NCBI GenBank assembly: GCA_002591705.1 | Contig: PAAB01000029.1 | Span: forward strand, 12,099-17,908 | Source of the DNA: Phycisphaerae bacterium | GTDB lineage: Bacteria; Planctomycetota; Phycisphaerae; Phycisphaerales; SM1A02 | DNA length: 5,810 nt | Direction of reading: 5' to 3' | Shown: one piece after another, positions 1 through 5,810 of the stretch | How positions within the stretch are numbered: the stretch's first letter is position 1 | How the letters are laid out: each line of letters opens with the position of its first letter | Notes under the pieces: generated by a model | Told to the model about the DNA's origin: nothing | Seen by the model: only the letters and a program-made list of their open reading frames with translations | Database searches by the model: none | Position numbers and translations under genes: made by a program

Positions 1-1
1 C

Positions 2-538
2 TTCGGAGCCCAGTCGATTCCGCTGTCCAGCGTGCGTCGGGAGATCATGCTTCGCCAGGCGCCGATGGACCGCACCGTCCGGACCCCGGAGGAGCTGGCC
101 ACCGAACTGGCCGTGCACCGGGAGGCCGGGCACCGCATCGTGCTCACCAACGGCTGCTTCGATGTCGTGCACGCCGGCCACGTGGCCTACCTGCGTGAAG
201 CGGCGAATCTCGGTGACGTGCTGGTCGTCGGCGTCAACGTCGACGAGGAGGTCGCCAAGCAGAAGGGACCGGATCGGCCGGTCTATCCGCTGCCGCAGCG
301 GCTGGACATCCTGTCCGAGTTCCGCTGCATCGACTACCTGGTGGCGTTCCCCGAAGCGACCGCCCATGAACTCATTCGCTCCGTACGGCCGGACATCTAC
401 GTCAAGGGCGGCGACTACCGGCCGGAGGAGATCAACGAGCACGATCTGGTGACCGAGCTCGGGATCGAACTGCAGGTGCTCGGGCATCGTCCGGGACTGA
501 GTTCCACCAGCGTCATCGAGCGCATGGCCGACGGCTGA
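2..538 (+). CDS. hldE: Bifunctional heptose kinase/adenylyltransferase HldE, C-terminal part (5' end outside window)
   Basis: The visible part is the nucleotidyltransferase domain that joins D-glycero-beta-D-manno-heptose 1-phosphate to ATP, giving the ADP-heptose used for the LPS inner core in the cytoplasm. Counting residues from the GTG at position 32, the nucleotide-binding stretch TNGCFDVVHAGH is at 39-50, a KGPDRPVYP loop near 78-86, the family signature VKGGDYRPEEI at 124-134, and the closing STSVIERM near 158-165; all are typical of RfaE2/HldE. A GTG at 32 or ATGs at 47 and 65 could serve as starts for a stand-alone enzyme of about 155-168 residues. However, the frame is open to the left edge, and the residues before it (FGAQSIPLSSVRREI) resemble the end of the HldE kinase domain plus linker. 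I therefore treat it as a 5'-truncated fusion gene. Adenylyltransferase identity is secure; the fusion is inferred. Confidence 0.88.
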   Translation, partial: FGAQSIPLSSVRREIMLRQAPMDRTVRTPEELATELAVHREAGHRIVLTNGCFDVVHAGHVAYLREAANLGDVLVVGVNVDEEVAKQKGPDRPVYPLPQRLDILSEFRCIDYLVAFPEATAHELIRSVRPDIYVKGGDYRPEEINEHDLVTELGIELQVLGHRPGLSSTSVIERMADG

Positions 539-542
539 TCCG

Positions 543-1187
543 TCATCCCGCCCACTGCTGCACGGTGTCCACGATGTCCTCGGGGGAATCGATCGAAATC
601 GAGAACGGAATGCGCAGCACGTCGAAGGTCGCCCGGACGTCCATGCCGTCCGGATCGATCCCGACCACGAGCGGCCGCTCGACGTCCTGTTCGATCCGGG
701 AGTGGCAGATGCGCTGCAGTGCGTCCTGTCCCAGTTCGTTGATCGTCCGGCACAGAGCGGGCTCCTCTTCGGCCAGTGGATTGGCCCGCAGGAGCGCGTC
801 GCCGTCGATCACGATGCCGCTCATCCGTCCCATGTCGATGTCGAAGAAGGCCCAGTTGATGTCCTCCTCCTCGCCGTGGTAGATCCGCCATCGGTCGGCC
901 CAGCGTCCGTCCGGCCCCGACTCCTCGAAGGGCGACATGGAGAGCAGCAGTTCGAGCACCGGGGCATGTTCGTCGGGAATCATCAGCACGGTGTCGGCGG
1001 TGTGCAGGGCCGCCACCATGACCGGTGCGACGAGCCGCCCCTCGTCGGTGCGCACGAAGCGACAGGGCACGATGTTCTCGTCGAAGCGGAGATCGCCCTT
1101 GTACCAGCCCTGCAGCAGGGTGCAGGCCTCCTCGATGATGGCCGTGGCGTCGTCGTGGTCCGGATGTTCGGGTGGGGGCGTGCTCAT
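543..1187 (-). CDS. Uncharacterised protein with DUF2470-like C-terminus, possible FMN-binding split-barrel relative
   Basis: This is a soluble protein of 214 residues with no signal peptide or membrane segment and an acidic composition. The segment VVGIDPDGMDVRA at 174-186, followed by a short strand and a final helix, resembles the DUF2470 domain found at the end of HugZ-like haem-utilisation and pyridoxamine-phosphate-oxidase-like proteins. The middle (about 50-125) alternates strands and includes a DRWRIYHGEEEDINW stretch at 98-112, compatible with a split-barrel fold, but I cannot identify cofactor or haem ligands. The function is unknown. The ATG at 1187 was chosen because the protein reads well from there; only a weak ribosome binding site is visible. 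It converges on hldE (4 nt between stop codons) and is divergent from aroDE, sharing a 53-bp gap. Existence as a gene is well supported by protein-like composition across the frame; the family call is tentative. Confidence 0.75.
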   Translation of the reverse strand: MSTPPPEHPDHDDATAIIEEACTLLQGWYKGDLRFDENIVPCRFVRTDEGRLVAPVMVAALHTADTVLMIPDEHAPVLELLLSMSPFEESGPDGRWADRWRIYHGEEEDINWAFFDIDMGRMSGIVIDGDALLRANPLAEEEPALCRTINELGQDALQRICHSRIEQDVERPLVVGIDPDGMDVRATFDVLRIPFSISIDSPEDIVDTVQQWAG

Positions 1188-1240
1188 GCGAGCATGCTAG
1201 CGAGGTCCGTGCGGAGCGTGGGTTGGGTAGGATGCGTTGG

Positions 1241-2785
1241 ATGTCATTGATCGCCGTCTCCATTCCCGTCGCCGATCCCGATCAGGTCGACTCCGGCCTC
1301 GAGGCGGCGCGGACCGCATCGGAGGCCGGCGCGGATCTGATCGAGTGGCGGGTCGACGAACTGGCGGACGTGGAGACCGTCTCCGCCATGGCGACGCTGG
1401 TCGAATCCTCGCCCCGTCCGTGCATCCTCACCATCCGCAGCGAGGAGGAGGGGGGCGCGTTCGACGGTGATCCGGAAGATGTAGCCGACATCCTCGATGC
1501 CCTGCGGGAGGGCGGCGTCGTTCCGCGGTACCTCGATCTCGAACACGGATTCTGGTCCGACTCCGAGGAGCTGCGTGCGGCGTGGGCCCGGTGGAGCGAT
1601 TCCGACACCGGACTGGTGCTGTCGATGCACGATCTCGAGGGGCGCCCCGACGACCTGCTGCAGCGGGTCGAGGCGATGGCCGCGGTCGGACAGGCGTCCA
1701 TCCGCAAGTTCGTCTGGCGAGCACGCTCCGTCCGCGACAACATCGAGGCGTTCCACATCCTGCACCAGGTCAACGGACCCGCCATCGCGCTGTGCATGGG
1801 GGACATGGGACTGCCCAGTCGGGTGCTGGCGGGGACGGAGGGCGGGTTCCTCACCTTCGCCTCGTCGACTCTGGGGACGACCGCTCCCGGCCAGTGCGAT
1901 CTGGACACGTTGCTGCAGCGGTACCGGTACCGATCGATCAGCGACACGACCCGGGTGCTGGGCATCATCGGCATGCCGCTGGGCCATTCGCTCAGTCCGA
2001 TCGTGCACAACGCGGGCTTCGAGTCGGTCGGATACGACGGCGTGTTCCTTCCACTGCCGGTGGCCGCGGGATGGGAGTCGTTCAAGGCGACGGTCCTCAC
2101 GCTGCTGGAGGAACTGCCGATCCGGTTGCGGGGGCTCTGCGTCACGCTGCCGCACAAGGAACACGCGTTGCGATTCGTCCGGGAGCAGGGGGGCGAGGTC
2201 ACGGAGATCGCCCTGCGGGCGGGGGCGGCCAATACGATCGTGATCGACAAGGAAGGCCACCTGCTTGCCGACAACACGGACGCGTCCGCCATCGTCGAAA
2301 CCCTGCGCATCGACATCGCCGGTTCGCGCGTCGCGGTCCTGGGGGCCGGTGGGGCGGCGCGGGCCGCAGTGGCCGGACTGCTCTCGGCCGGCGCCCGGGT
2401 TGACGTGTTCAATCGATCCCCGGAGCGTGCCCAGGCCCTCGTGGAGGCGATGGACGATCCCATGTGCACGATCGGCGATCCGGACGAGGTCTCGGGCTAC
2501 GACGCGGTGATCAACACCACGTCGGTGGGCATGGAGGGCGGCCCCGATCCCGAAGGCAATCCCATCGAGGCGCTCGGCCTCCGAACCTGGATGCTCGAGG
2601 AGGCGCAGGTCGTCTACGAGTGCGTCTACGCTCCCCGCCGTACGCCGCTGGTCGAGCTCGCCGAGTCGCTTGGGACCGCCGTCGTCACCGGGGAGGCGAT
2701 GTTCCTCGCCCAGGCCCGGCGTCAGTTCACGGCCTGGACCGGTTTCGAGGCACCGGTCGACCTCTGGCGTCAACTGATAGACTGA
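1241..2785 (+). CDS. aroDE: Bifunctional type I 3-dehydroquinate dehydratase / shikimate dehydrogenase (AroDE fusion)
   Basis: It catalyses two consecutive shikimate-pathway steps, 3-dehydroquinate to 3-dehydroshikimate to shikimate (NADPH). With the ATG at 1241 it has 514 residues. The AroD half (1 to about 228) keeps the type I active site: E35-W-R37, R66 and E70 in the TIRSEEEGG strand, H130 in MHD, Schiff-base K156 in IRKF, R194 in GLPSR, and TAPGQ at 214-218. The AroE half (about 238-514) shows SLSP at 250-253, VTLPHK with catalytic K306, GAANT at 328-332, NTD with D347, the Rossmann GAGGAA at 368-373, an NADP-type NRS at 391-393, and Q491. Two substitutions stand out: T214 where E. coli AroD has Ser232, and C300 where E. 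coli AroE has Asn59. An ATG at 1232 is a possible alternative start; a GTG at 1172 is unlikely because it overlaps the divergent gene. A weak TAGG lies 9 nt before 1241. aroC follows 4 nt downstream. Confidence 0.95.
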   Translation: MSLIAVSIPVADPDQVDSGLEAARTASEAGADLIEWRVDELADVETVSAMATLVESSPRPCILTIRSEEEGGAFDGDPEDVADILDALREGGVVPRYLDLEHGFWSDSEELRAAWARWSDSDTGLVLSMHDLEGRPDDLLQRVEAMAAVGQASIRKFVWRARSVRDNIEAFHILHQVNGPAIALCMGDMGLPSRVLAGTEGGFLTFASSTLGTTAPGQCDLDTLLQRYRYRSISDTTRVLGIIGMPLGHSLSPIVHNAGFESVGYDGVFLPLPVAAGWESFKATVLTLLEELPIRLRGLCVTLPHKEHALRFVREQGGEVTEIALRAGAANTIVIDKEGHLLADNTDASAIVETLRIDIAGSRVAVLGAGGAARAAVAGLLSAGARVDVFNRSPERAQALVEAMDDPMCTIGDPDEVSGYDAVINTTSVGMEGGPDPEGNPIEALGLRTWMLEEAQVVYECVYAPRRTPLVELAESLGTAVVTGEAMFLAQARRQFTAWTGFEAPVDLWRQLID

Positions 2786-2789
2786 CTGC

Positions 2790-3953
2790 GTGGCCACCCT
2801 CACCTGTCAAACCGCCGGCGAATCCCACGGCCCCTGCGGCCTCGCCATGCTCACGGGCCTGCCCGCGGGGCTGGAACTCGACACCGACTTCATCGATGCC
2901 GAGCTTCGGCGGCGTCAGGGGGGGTACGGCCGCGGTGGACGCATGCAGATCGAGACGGATGCCGTGACCTGGCTGTCCGGAGTCCGGCTCGGCCGGACCA
3001 TGGGTTCTCCCGTCGTGCTGCAGATCCCGAATCGCGACAGCCGACTGGACGATCTCAAGCGCACCCCGCCGATTCATCGCCCCCGACCCGGCCATGCGGA
3101 TCTTGCCGGCTCCATCAAGTGGCTCACCGACGATTGCCGCGACACCCTGGAGCGGGCCAGTGCCCGTGAGACGGCGGCCCGCACGGCCGGCGGTGCCGTG
3201 TCCCGCTGCATGCTGCGTCACTTCGGCATCGAGGTGTTCGGGTTCGTCCGCGCCATGCTCGATGTCGAGTGCGACGTCGAGATCGACGCGTCCAATGTCG
3301 ATGCCATGCGTGCCCGTCGGGACGAGTCCGATGTCTACTGCCCCGACGAGGCCGCGTCCCAAGCCATCCGCGATCACATCCATCAGGCCAAGCGTGCCAA
3401 GGACACGGTGGGCGGTCTCTGCGAGGTCCATGTCTTCGGATGCCCCATCGGACTCGGCTCCTGCATGCACTGGGACGAGAAGCTGGACAGCCGGATCGCC
3501 GGCGCGGTGATGGGCATCCAGGCCTTCAAGGGCGTGGAGATCGGACTGGGCAAGGAGGTCGCACGGCATCGCGGTTCCGAGGTGCACGATCCGATCGAGT
3601 ACGACGCGACGCGTCGCGACGAACCGTGCCTCGGCTTCACCCGGCCCCGCAACCACGCCGGCGGACTCGAGGGCGGCATGACCGACGGCATGCCGATCGT
3701 GGTCCGCGGTGCGATGAAGCCCATCAGCACGCTGCTGCAGGGGATGCCCAGCATCAACCTGCAGTCGAAGGAGGCGGAGCGCAGCGACTACGAACGCAGC
3801 GACGTGTGCGCCCTGCCGGCGGCGAGCGTGGTCATGGAGAACGTGGTCGGATTCGAGGTGGCGAAGGCCTTCCTCGAGAAGTTCGGCGGCGACACCATGG
3901 CCGAGGTCGAGGCGAACTACCGTTCGTACCTCGCGCTGGCCCGTGACATCTGA
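2790..3953 (+). CDS. aroC: Chorismate synthase
   Basis: This enzyme converts 5-enolpyruvylshikimate 3-phosphate to chorismate, the last step of the shikimate pathway, using reduced FMN; the family acts as a cytoplasmic tetramer. The 387-residue length is normal. Signature stretches appear in the expected order: AGESHG with catalytic H13, RRRQGGYGRGGRMQIE at 40-55, RPGHAD with the second catalytic H102, ERASARETA at 121-129, NHAGGLEGGMTDG at 288-300, AMKPIST at 308-314, and RSD at 336-338 (D338) followed by CALPAASVV. The start is a GTG only 4 nt after the aroDE stop, with no clear ribosome binding site of its own, which suggests translational coupling to aroDE. The short N-terminus before GESHG confirms this start. 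No active-site residue appears lost. At the 3' end the stop codon directly abuts the stop of the convergent lipoprotein gene. Confidence 0.97.
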   Translation: MATLTCQTAGESHGPCGLAMLTGLPAGLELDTDFIDAELRRRQGGYGRGGRMQIETDAVTWLSGVRLGRTMGSPVVLQIPNRDSRLDDLKRTPPIHRPRPGHADLAGSIKWLTDDCRDTLERASARETAARTAGGAVSRCMLRHFGIEVFGFVRAMLDVECDVEIDASNVDAMRARRDESDVYCPDEAASQAIRDHIHQAKRAKDTVGGLCEVHVFGCPIGLGSCMHWDEKLDSRIAGAVMGIQAFKGVEIGLGKEVARHRGSEVHDPIEYDATRRDEPCLGFTRPRNHAGGLEGGMTDGMPIVVRGAMKPISTLLQGMPSINLQSKEAERSDYERSDVCALPAASVVMENVVGFEVAKAFLEKFGGDTMAEVEANYRSYLALARDI

Positions 3954-4370
3954 TCAGCGGCGATCCGAATCGGCGTCGGTCTCCGGATCCGCCGCGAACA
4001 CGCGGACCCAGGCACCGCCGGTGACGATGTCGTTGCGTCCGGTGCAGTCGTCGTCGAGCCGGTCGAACTGCATCGAGGTGGAGAGGATGGCGAATTCGTA
4101 GCGGCCCGCCGTGCCTTCGCACGGTCCCGTCTCGTCGGTGAACACGATGTGCGTTTCCGTGGCGGTGTACGAGCCGGCGATGAGCTGCATCGGTTCATCC
4201 GCCGCCCGCACGACGTAGGCGCCGTGGGTGTCGTCCTCGGGCATCATCTGGATCACCGTGCCGTCGTAGGTGCTGGACCAGGTGCCGGCGAGGCGCTCGG
4301 TCGGCGGTTGCAGCTGCGAGTGGCAGGCGGTGAGCGAGAGGGCGGAAGCGATCAGCAGGAGGGTGCGCAT
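3954..4370 (-). CDS. Small putative lipoprotein, lipocalin-like beta-barrel pattern
   Basis: With the ATG at 4370 the protein has 138 residues and starts with a lipoprotein signal peptide: MRTLLL, a hydrophobic core, and the lipobox LTAC with lipidated C16. The frame continues 48 nt further upstream, but the signal peptide marks 4370 as the real start. No strong ribosome binding site is seen. The mature part reads LAGTW at 27-31, GSYTATETHIVFTDETGPC at 66-84, then GRYEF near 89-93 and DDDCTGR near 106-112. This order (GTW, G-x-Y, F-T-D-E-x-G-P-C, G-x-Y, D-x-C-x-G-R, W) looks like lipocalin-like hypothetical proteins with a small antiparallel barrel. C84 and C109 could form a disulfide in the periplasm. 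Ligand and role are unknown. It is convergent with aroC and divergent from the beta-helix gene. The lipoprotein call is firm; the fold is a guess. Confidence 0.8.
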   Translation of the reverse strand: MRTLLLIASALSLTACHSQLQPPTERLAGTWSSTYDGTVIQMMPEDDTHGAYVVRAADEPMQLIAGSYTATETHIVFTDETGPCEGTAGRYEFAILSTSMQFDRLDDDCTGRNDIVTGGAWVRVFAADPETDADSDRR

Positions 4371-4454
4371 GGGGACATGGTAGCGGGCGAGCCGCATGGA
4401 ACCGGGCCTTGGGGCCACGGAGAGGGGCCGGGCCGGATGGCAACTGAAAATTCA

Positions 4455-4483
4455 TTGCATCGCGGGGCCATGGCGGGTTCAAT
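4455..4483 (+). promoter_or_regulatory. Possible sigma70-like promoter for the beta-helix gene
   Basis: In the 179-bp gap between the divergent lipoprotein and beta-helix genes, TTGCAT (4455-4460) and TTCAAT (4478-4483) are separated by exactly 17 nt. They match the -35 and -10 consensus at only 3 and 4 of 6 positions. An A/T-rich patch at 4446-4456, unusual in this GC-rich sequence, adjoins the -35 box. It would give a 5' leader of roughly 55-60 nt. This is weak and based on spacing and position alone. Confidence 0.22.
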
Positions 4484-4532
4484 GGGGGTTGTCCCCGGCC
4501 TGCCGAGACGTTCGGTCAGGTGGGTGCAGGAG

Positions 4533-4539
4533 AAGGAGG
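4533..4539 (+). promoter_or_regulatory. Strong Shine-Dalgarno site of the beta-helix gene
   Basis: AAGGAGG is the best anti-16S match in front of any gene in this window. It lies 7 nt before a GTG at 4547 and 10 nt before the ATG at 4550, which are adjacent codons in the same frame, so either could initiate. The GTG has the more usual spacing. The choice changes the signal peptide by one residue only. Confidence 0.7.
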
Positions 4540-4549
4540 CGGGGTTGTG

Positions 4550-5810
4550 ATGATCCGGTTGGCGATGTTCCTGGCGTGTCTGGCTCCGGTGATGCAATCA
4601 CCGGCCGAGACGCTCGATGTCTGCCCCAGTGGCTGCACCTACTTCTCCATTCAGAATGCGATCGACGTCGCCAGCGACGGGGATGAGATTCTCGTCGGTC
4701 CGGGCAGTTACAACGATGCCGGGGCCCAGGTCGTCAACACCCTCGGAAAGGCATTGACGCTGCGCAGCACGGACGGGCCCGAAGTGACCTTCATCAACGC
4801 GCAGTATTTCCGGCGGGGGATCGTCTGCATCAACGGTGAAGGACCAGGCACGACCATCCAGGGTTTCACGATCATCAACGGGTACAACGAGGATGGCGAC
4901 GGGGCGGCGGGAATGTACATCGTCGACAGCAGCCCGACCGTGCTCGACTGCATCTTCGAGAACAACTATTCGAATCTGGGCAATGGTGGGGGTCTCTACG
5001 CCGACAATGCCAGCCCGTTGATCGTCAACTGTAGCTTTACGAACAACCGGGCCGACAGCGGCGGCGGGATGTACCTCATCAACGGCAGCACGCCCTCGTT
5101 GTCGGGGTGCACCTTCACGGGCAACGAGGCCTTGGGCACCAGTAGTTCTTCCGGTGGTGGCGGCGGCATCCGTGCTGAACTCAGCAGCCCCACGCTGAGC
5201 AAGTGTGTCATCAGTGGTAACACGTCCTACGATGGCGGTGGGATCTATTTTATTTCCTGCACCGAAATCACTGTCAGTGATTGCACCATCTCGGGCAATA
5301 CAACCAGCGGCTACTCTGGTCATGGCGGCGGGATCAGTCTCTCTTCCTGTGCCGAAGTCACCATTAGCGATTGCACCATCTCGGGCAATGCAACCAGCGG
5401 CTCCGCTAGCGATGGCGGCGGGATCTATCTCAGTTCCTGCACCGAATCCACGCTCAGCGGTTGTACGATCGATGGCAACAACGCCGGCTCCGGTGGGGGC
5501 GGGATGTACATCTACGACAGCGACCCCACCATCACCGACTGCTTGATTTCAAGTAACACGTCCAATCTCAACAACGGTGGTGGGATGTACATCGGCGGCG
5601 GCGCCCCCACGCTCAGTGGTTGCACGATCGATGGCAACGAGGCAGATGACTGGGGCGGCGGGATGTACATCTACGACAGCGACGTCGCCATCACCGACTG
5701 CTCGATTTCAGATAACACGGCCAGCAGGATCGGCGGTGGTGGGATGTACATCGGCGGCGGCGCCCCCACGCTCAGTGGTTGCACGATCGATGGCAACGAG
5801 GCAGATGACT
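4550..5810 (+). CDS. Secreted right-handed parallel beta-helix repeat protein (3' end outside window)
   Basis: The open frame runs 420 codons to the right edge without a stop. Residues 1-19 look like a signal peptide (hydrophobic LAMFLACLAPVM, probable cleavage after SPA). A CPSGC motif at 25-29 and TYFSIQNAIDVASDGDEILV at 30-49 match the N-terminal cap common in exported beta-helix proteins (beta_helix/NosD-type families), with G-x-Y at 52-54. From about residue 119 there are 11 rungs of 25-32 residues, each opening with GGG(M/I)Y and ending in C-[TSIVL]-[IF]-x-x-N, resembling the GGA[ILV] and FxxN pattern of chlamydial Pmp passengers. One cysteine recurs per rung (134, 161, 187, 219, 245, 275, 305, 331, 358, 384, 411). 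The surface or extracellular location is inferred. The ligand, any enzymatic activity and the C-terminal anchor or sorting domain cannot be judged. It could be an adhesin, a polysaccharide-binding protein or a structural protein. Confidence 0.88.
   Translation, partial: MIRLAMFLACLAPVMQSPAETLDVCPSGCTYFSIQNAIDVASDGDEILVGPGSYNDAGAQVVNTLGKALTLRSTDGPEVTFINAQYFRRGIVCINGEGPGTTIQGFTIINGYNEDGDGAAGMYIVDSSPTVLDCIFENNYSNLGNGGGLYADNASPLIVNCSFTNNRADSGGGMYLINGSTPSLSGCTFTGNEALGTSSSSGGGGGIRAELSSPTLSKCVISGNTSYDGGGIYFISCTEITVSDCTISGNTTSGYSGHGGGISLSSCAEVTISDCTISGNATSGSASDGGGIYLSSCTESTLSGCTIDGNNAGSGGGGMYIYDSDPTITDCLISSNTSNLNNGGGMYIGGGAPTLSGCTIDGNEADDWGGGMYIYDSDVAITDCSISDNTASRIGGGGMYIGGGAPTLSGCTIDGNEADD
5234..5494 (+). 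repeat. Three tandem 90-bp-register rung repeats inside the beta-helix gene
   Basis: GGG codons open units at 5234, 5324 and 5414, exactly 90 bp (30 codons) apart; the third unit is shorter (about 81 bp). Shared DNA words recur at the same offset: TTCCTG at 5254, 5344 and 5434, and TTGCACCATCTCGGGCAAT at 5281 and 5371. All units carry an extra cysteine in SCTE/SCAE (C237, C267, C297). The units are in frame, so gain or loss of one leaves the protein intact. Confidence 0.8.
5450..5810 (+). repeat. 159-bp two-rung tandem repeat with a 77-bp perfect duplication
   Basis: The segment repeats every 159 bp (53 codons, two rungs). The word from 5450 recurs at 5609 and 5768 (2 mismatches in 30 for the first pair). 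The stretch 5575-5651 equals 5734-5810 at all 77 positions, and the match is cut by the window end, so it may be longer. A second block, 5498-5524, equals 5657-5683. The unit alternates a YIYDSD rung with a YIGGGAPTLSGC rung. Divergence is concentrated in the first rung of each unit, while the second is identical, which suggests recent duplication or gene conversion. Confidence 0.9.

Noticed and set aside
1182..1201. Short palindromes (AGCATGCT, GCTAGC, GCTC-ATGC-GAGC) between divergent genes as an operator
   Set aside because: The arms are only 3-4 bp, overlap each other and the start codon of the minus-strand gene, and such matches are expected by chance.
1172..1240. GTG at 1172 as the start of aroDE
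   Set aside because: It would add 23 residues unlike any AroD N-terminus and overlap the divergent coding region; MSLIAVSIPVA from 1241 matches the usual beginning of the barrel.
702..1250. 182-codon plus-strand frame opposite the DUF2470-like gene
   Set aside because: The minus-strand product has coherent secondary-structure patterning and a family-like motif; the plus-strand product is His/Val/Gly-rich without motifs.
1244..2803. Long open frame of about 519 codons on the minus strand opposite aroDE
   Set aside because: It mirrors a well-supported enzyme gene in GC-rich DNA, where antisense frames stay open by codon bias; its translation is rich in Arg, Gly and Asp with no family motif.
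2727..3656. 309-codon minus-strand frame opposite aroC
   Set aside because: Shadow of aroC: low-complexity Gly/Ala/Asp-rich translation and no recognisable domain, while every chorismate synthase signature reads on the plus strand.
4598..5323. 241-codon minus-strand frame opposite the beta-helix gene
   Set aside because: It is the complement of repeated GGG and GAC codons; the plus strand has a signal peptide, a strong ribosome binding site and clear rungs.
5234..5810. Tandem repeats as a possible CRISPR or non-coding satellite
   Set aside because: Units are multiples of 3, contiguous without unique spacers, and encode beta-helix rungs in one frame.

Overview
The window is a GC-rich, tightly packed bacterial chromosome segment. 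A planctomycete, perhaps of the Phycisphaerae type, is the best guess. Three things point that way: an AroD-AroE fusion enzyme (also known from chlamydiae and plants), a heptose-activation gene implying an LPS-type outer membrane, and a secreted beta-helix repeat protein of a kind abundant in planctomycetes. This assignment is inference; no rRNA or tRNA lies in the window to confirm it.

Layout: (1) 2-538 (+) is the end of an ADP-heptose biosynthesis gene whose reading frame stays open to the left edge, so it is probably a bifunctional HldE. (2) 543-1187 (-) is a protein of unknown role with a DUF2470-like C-terminus; it converges on hldE with 4 nt between the stops. (3) 1241-2785 (+) is aroDE, a fusion of 3-dehydroquinate dehydratase and shikimate dehydrogenase. 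After a 4-nt gap comes (4) aroC, 2790-3953 (+), chorismate synthase. (5) 3954-4370 (-) is a small lipoprotein whose stop codon directly abuts that of aroC. (6) A 179-bp intergenic region holds a possible promoter and a strong ribosome binding site. (7) From 4550 or 4547 to the right edge (+) runs the 5' part of a secreted right-handed beta-helix protein with at least 11 rungs, partly encoded by near-identical tandem DNA repeats.

How the genes fit together: aroDE and aroC supply three of the seven shikimate-pathway steps (3-dehydroquinate to shikimate, and EPSP to chorismate) and look like one translationally coupled unit. hldE makes the activated heptose for the LPS core. The lipoprotein and the beta-helix protein are cell-envelope or exported products. 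The housekeeping genes are ordinary. The most dynamic element is the repeat region of the beta-helix gene, with 90-bp and 159-bp in-frame units, a 77-bp perfect duplication and one cysteine per rung. I do not see a CRISPR array, transposon, defence system or other clearly new system.
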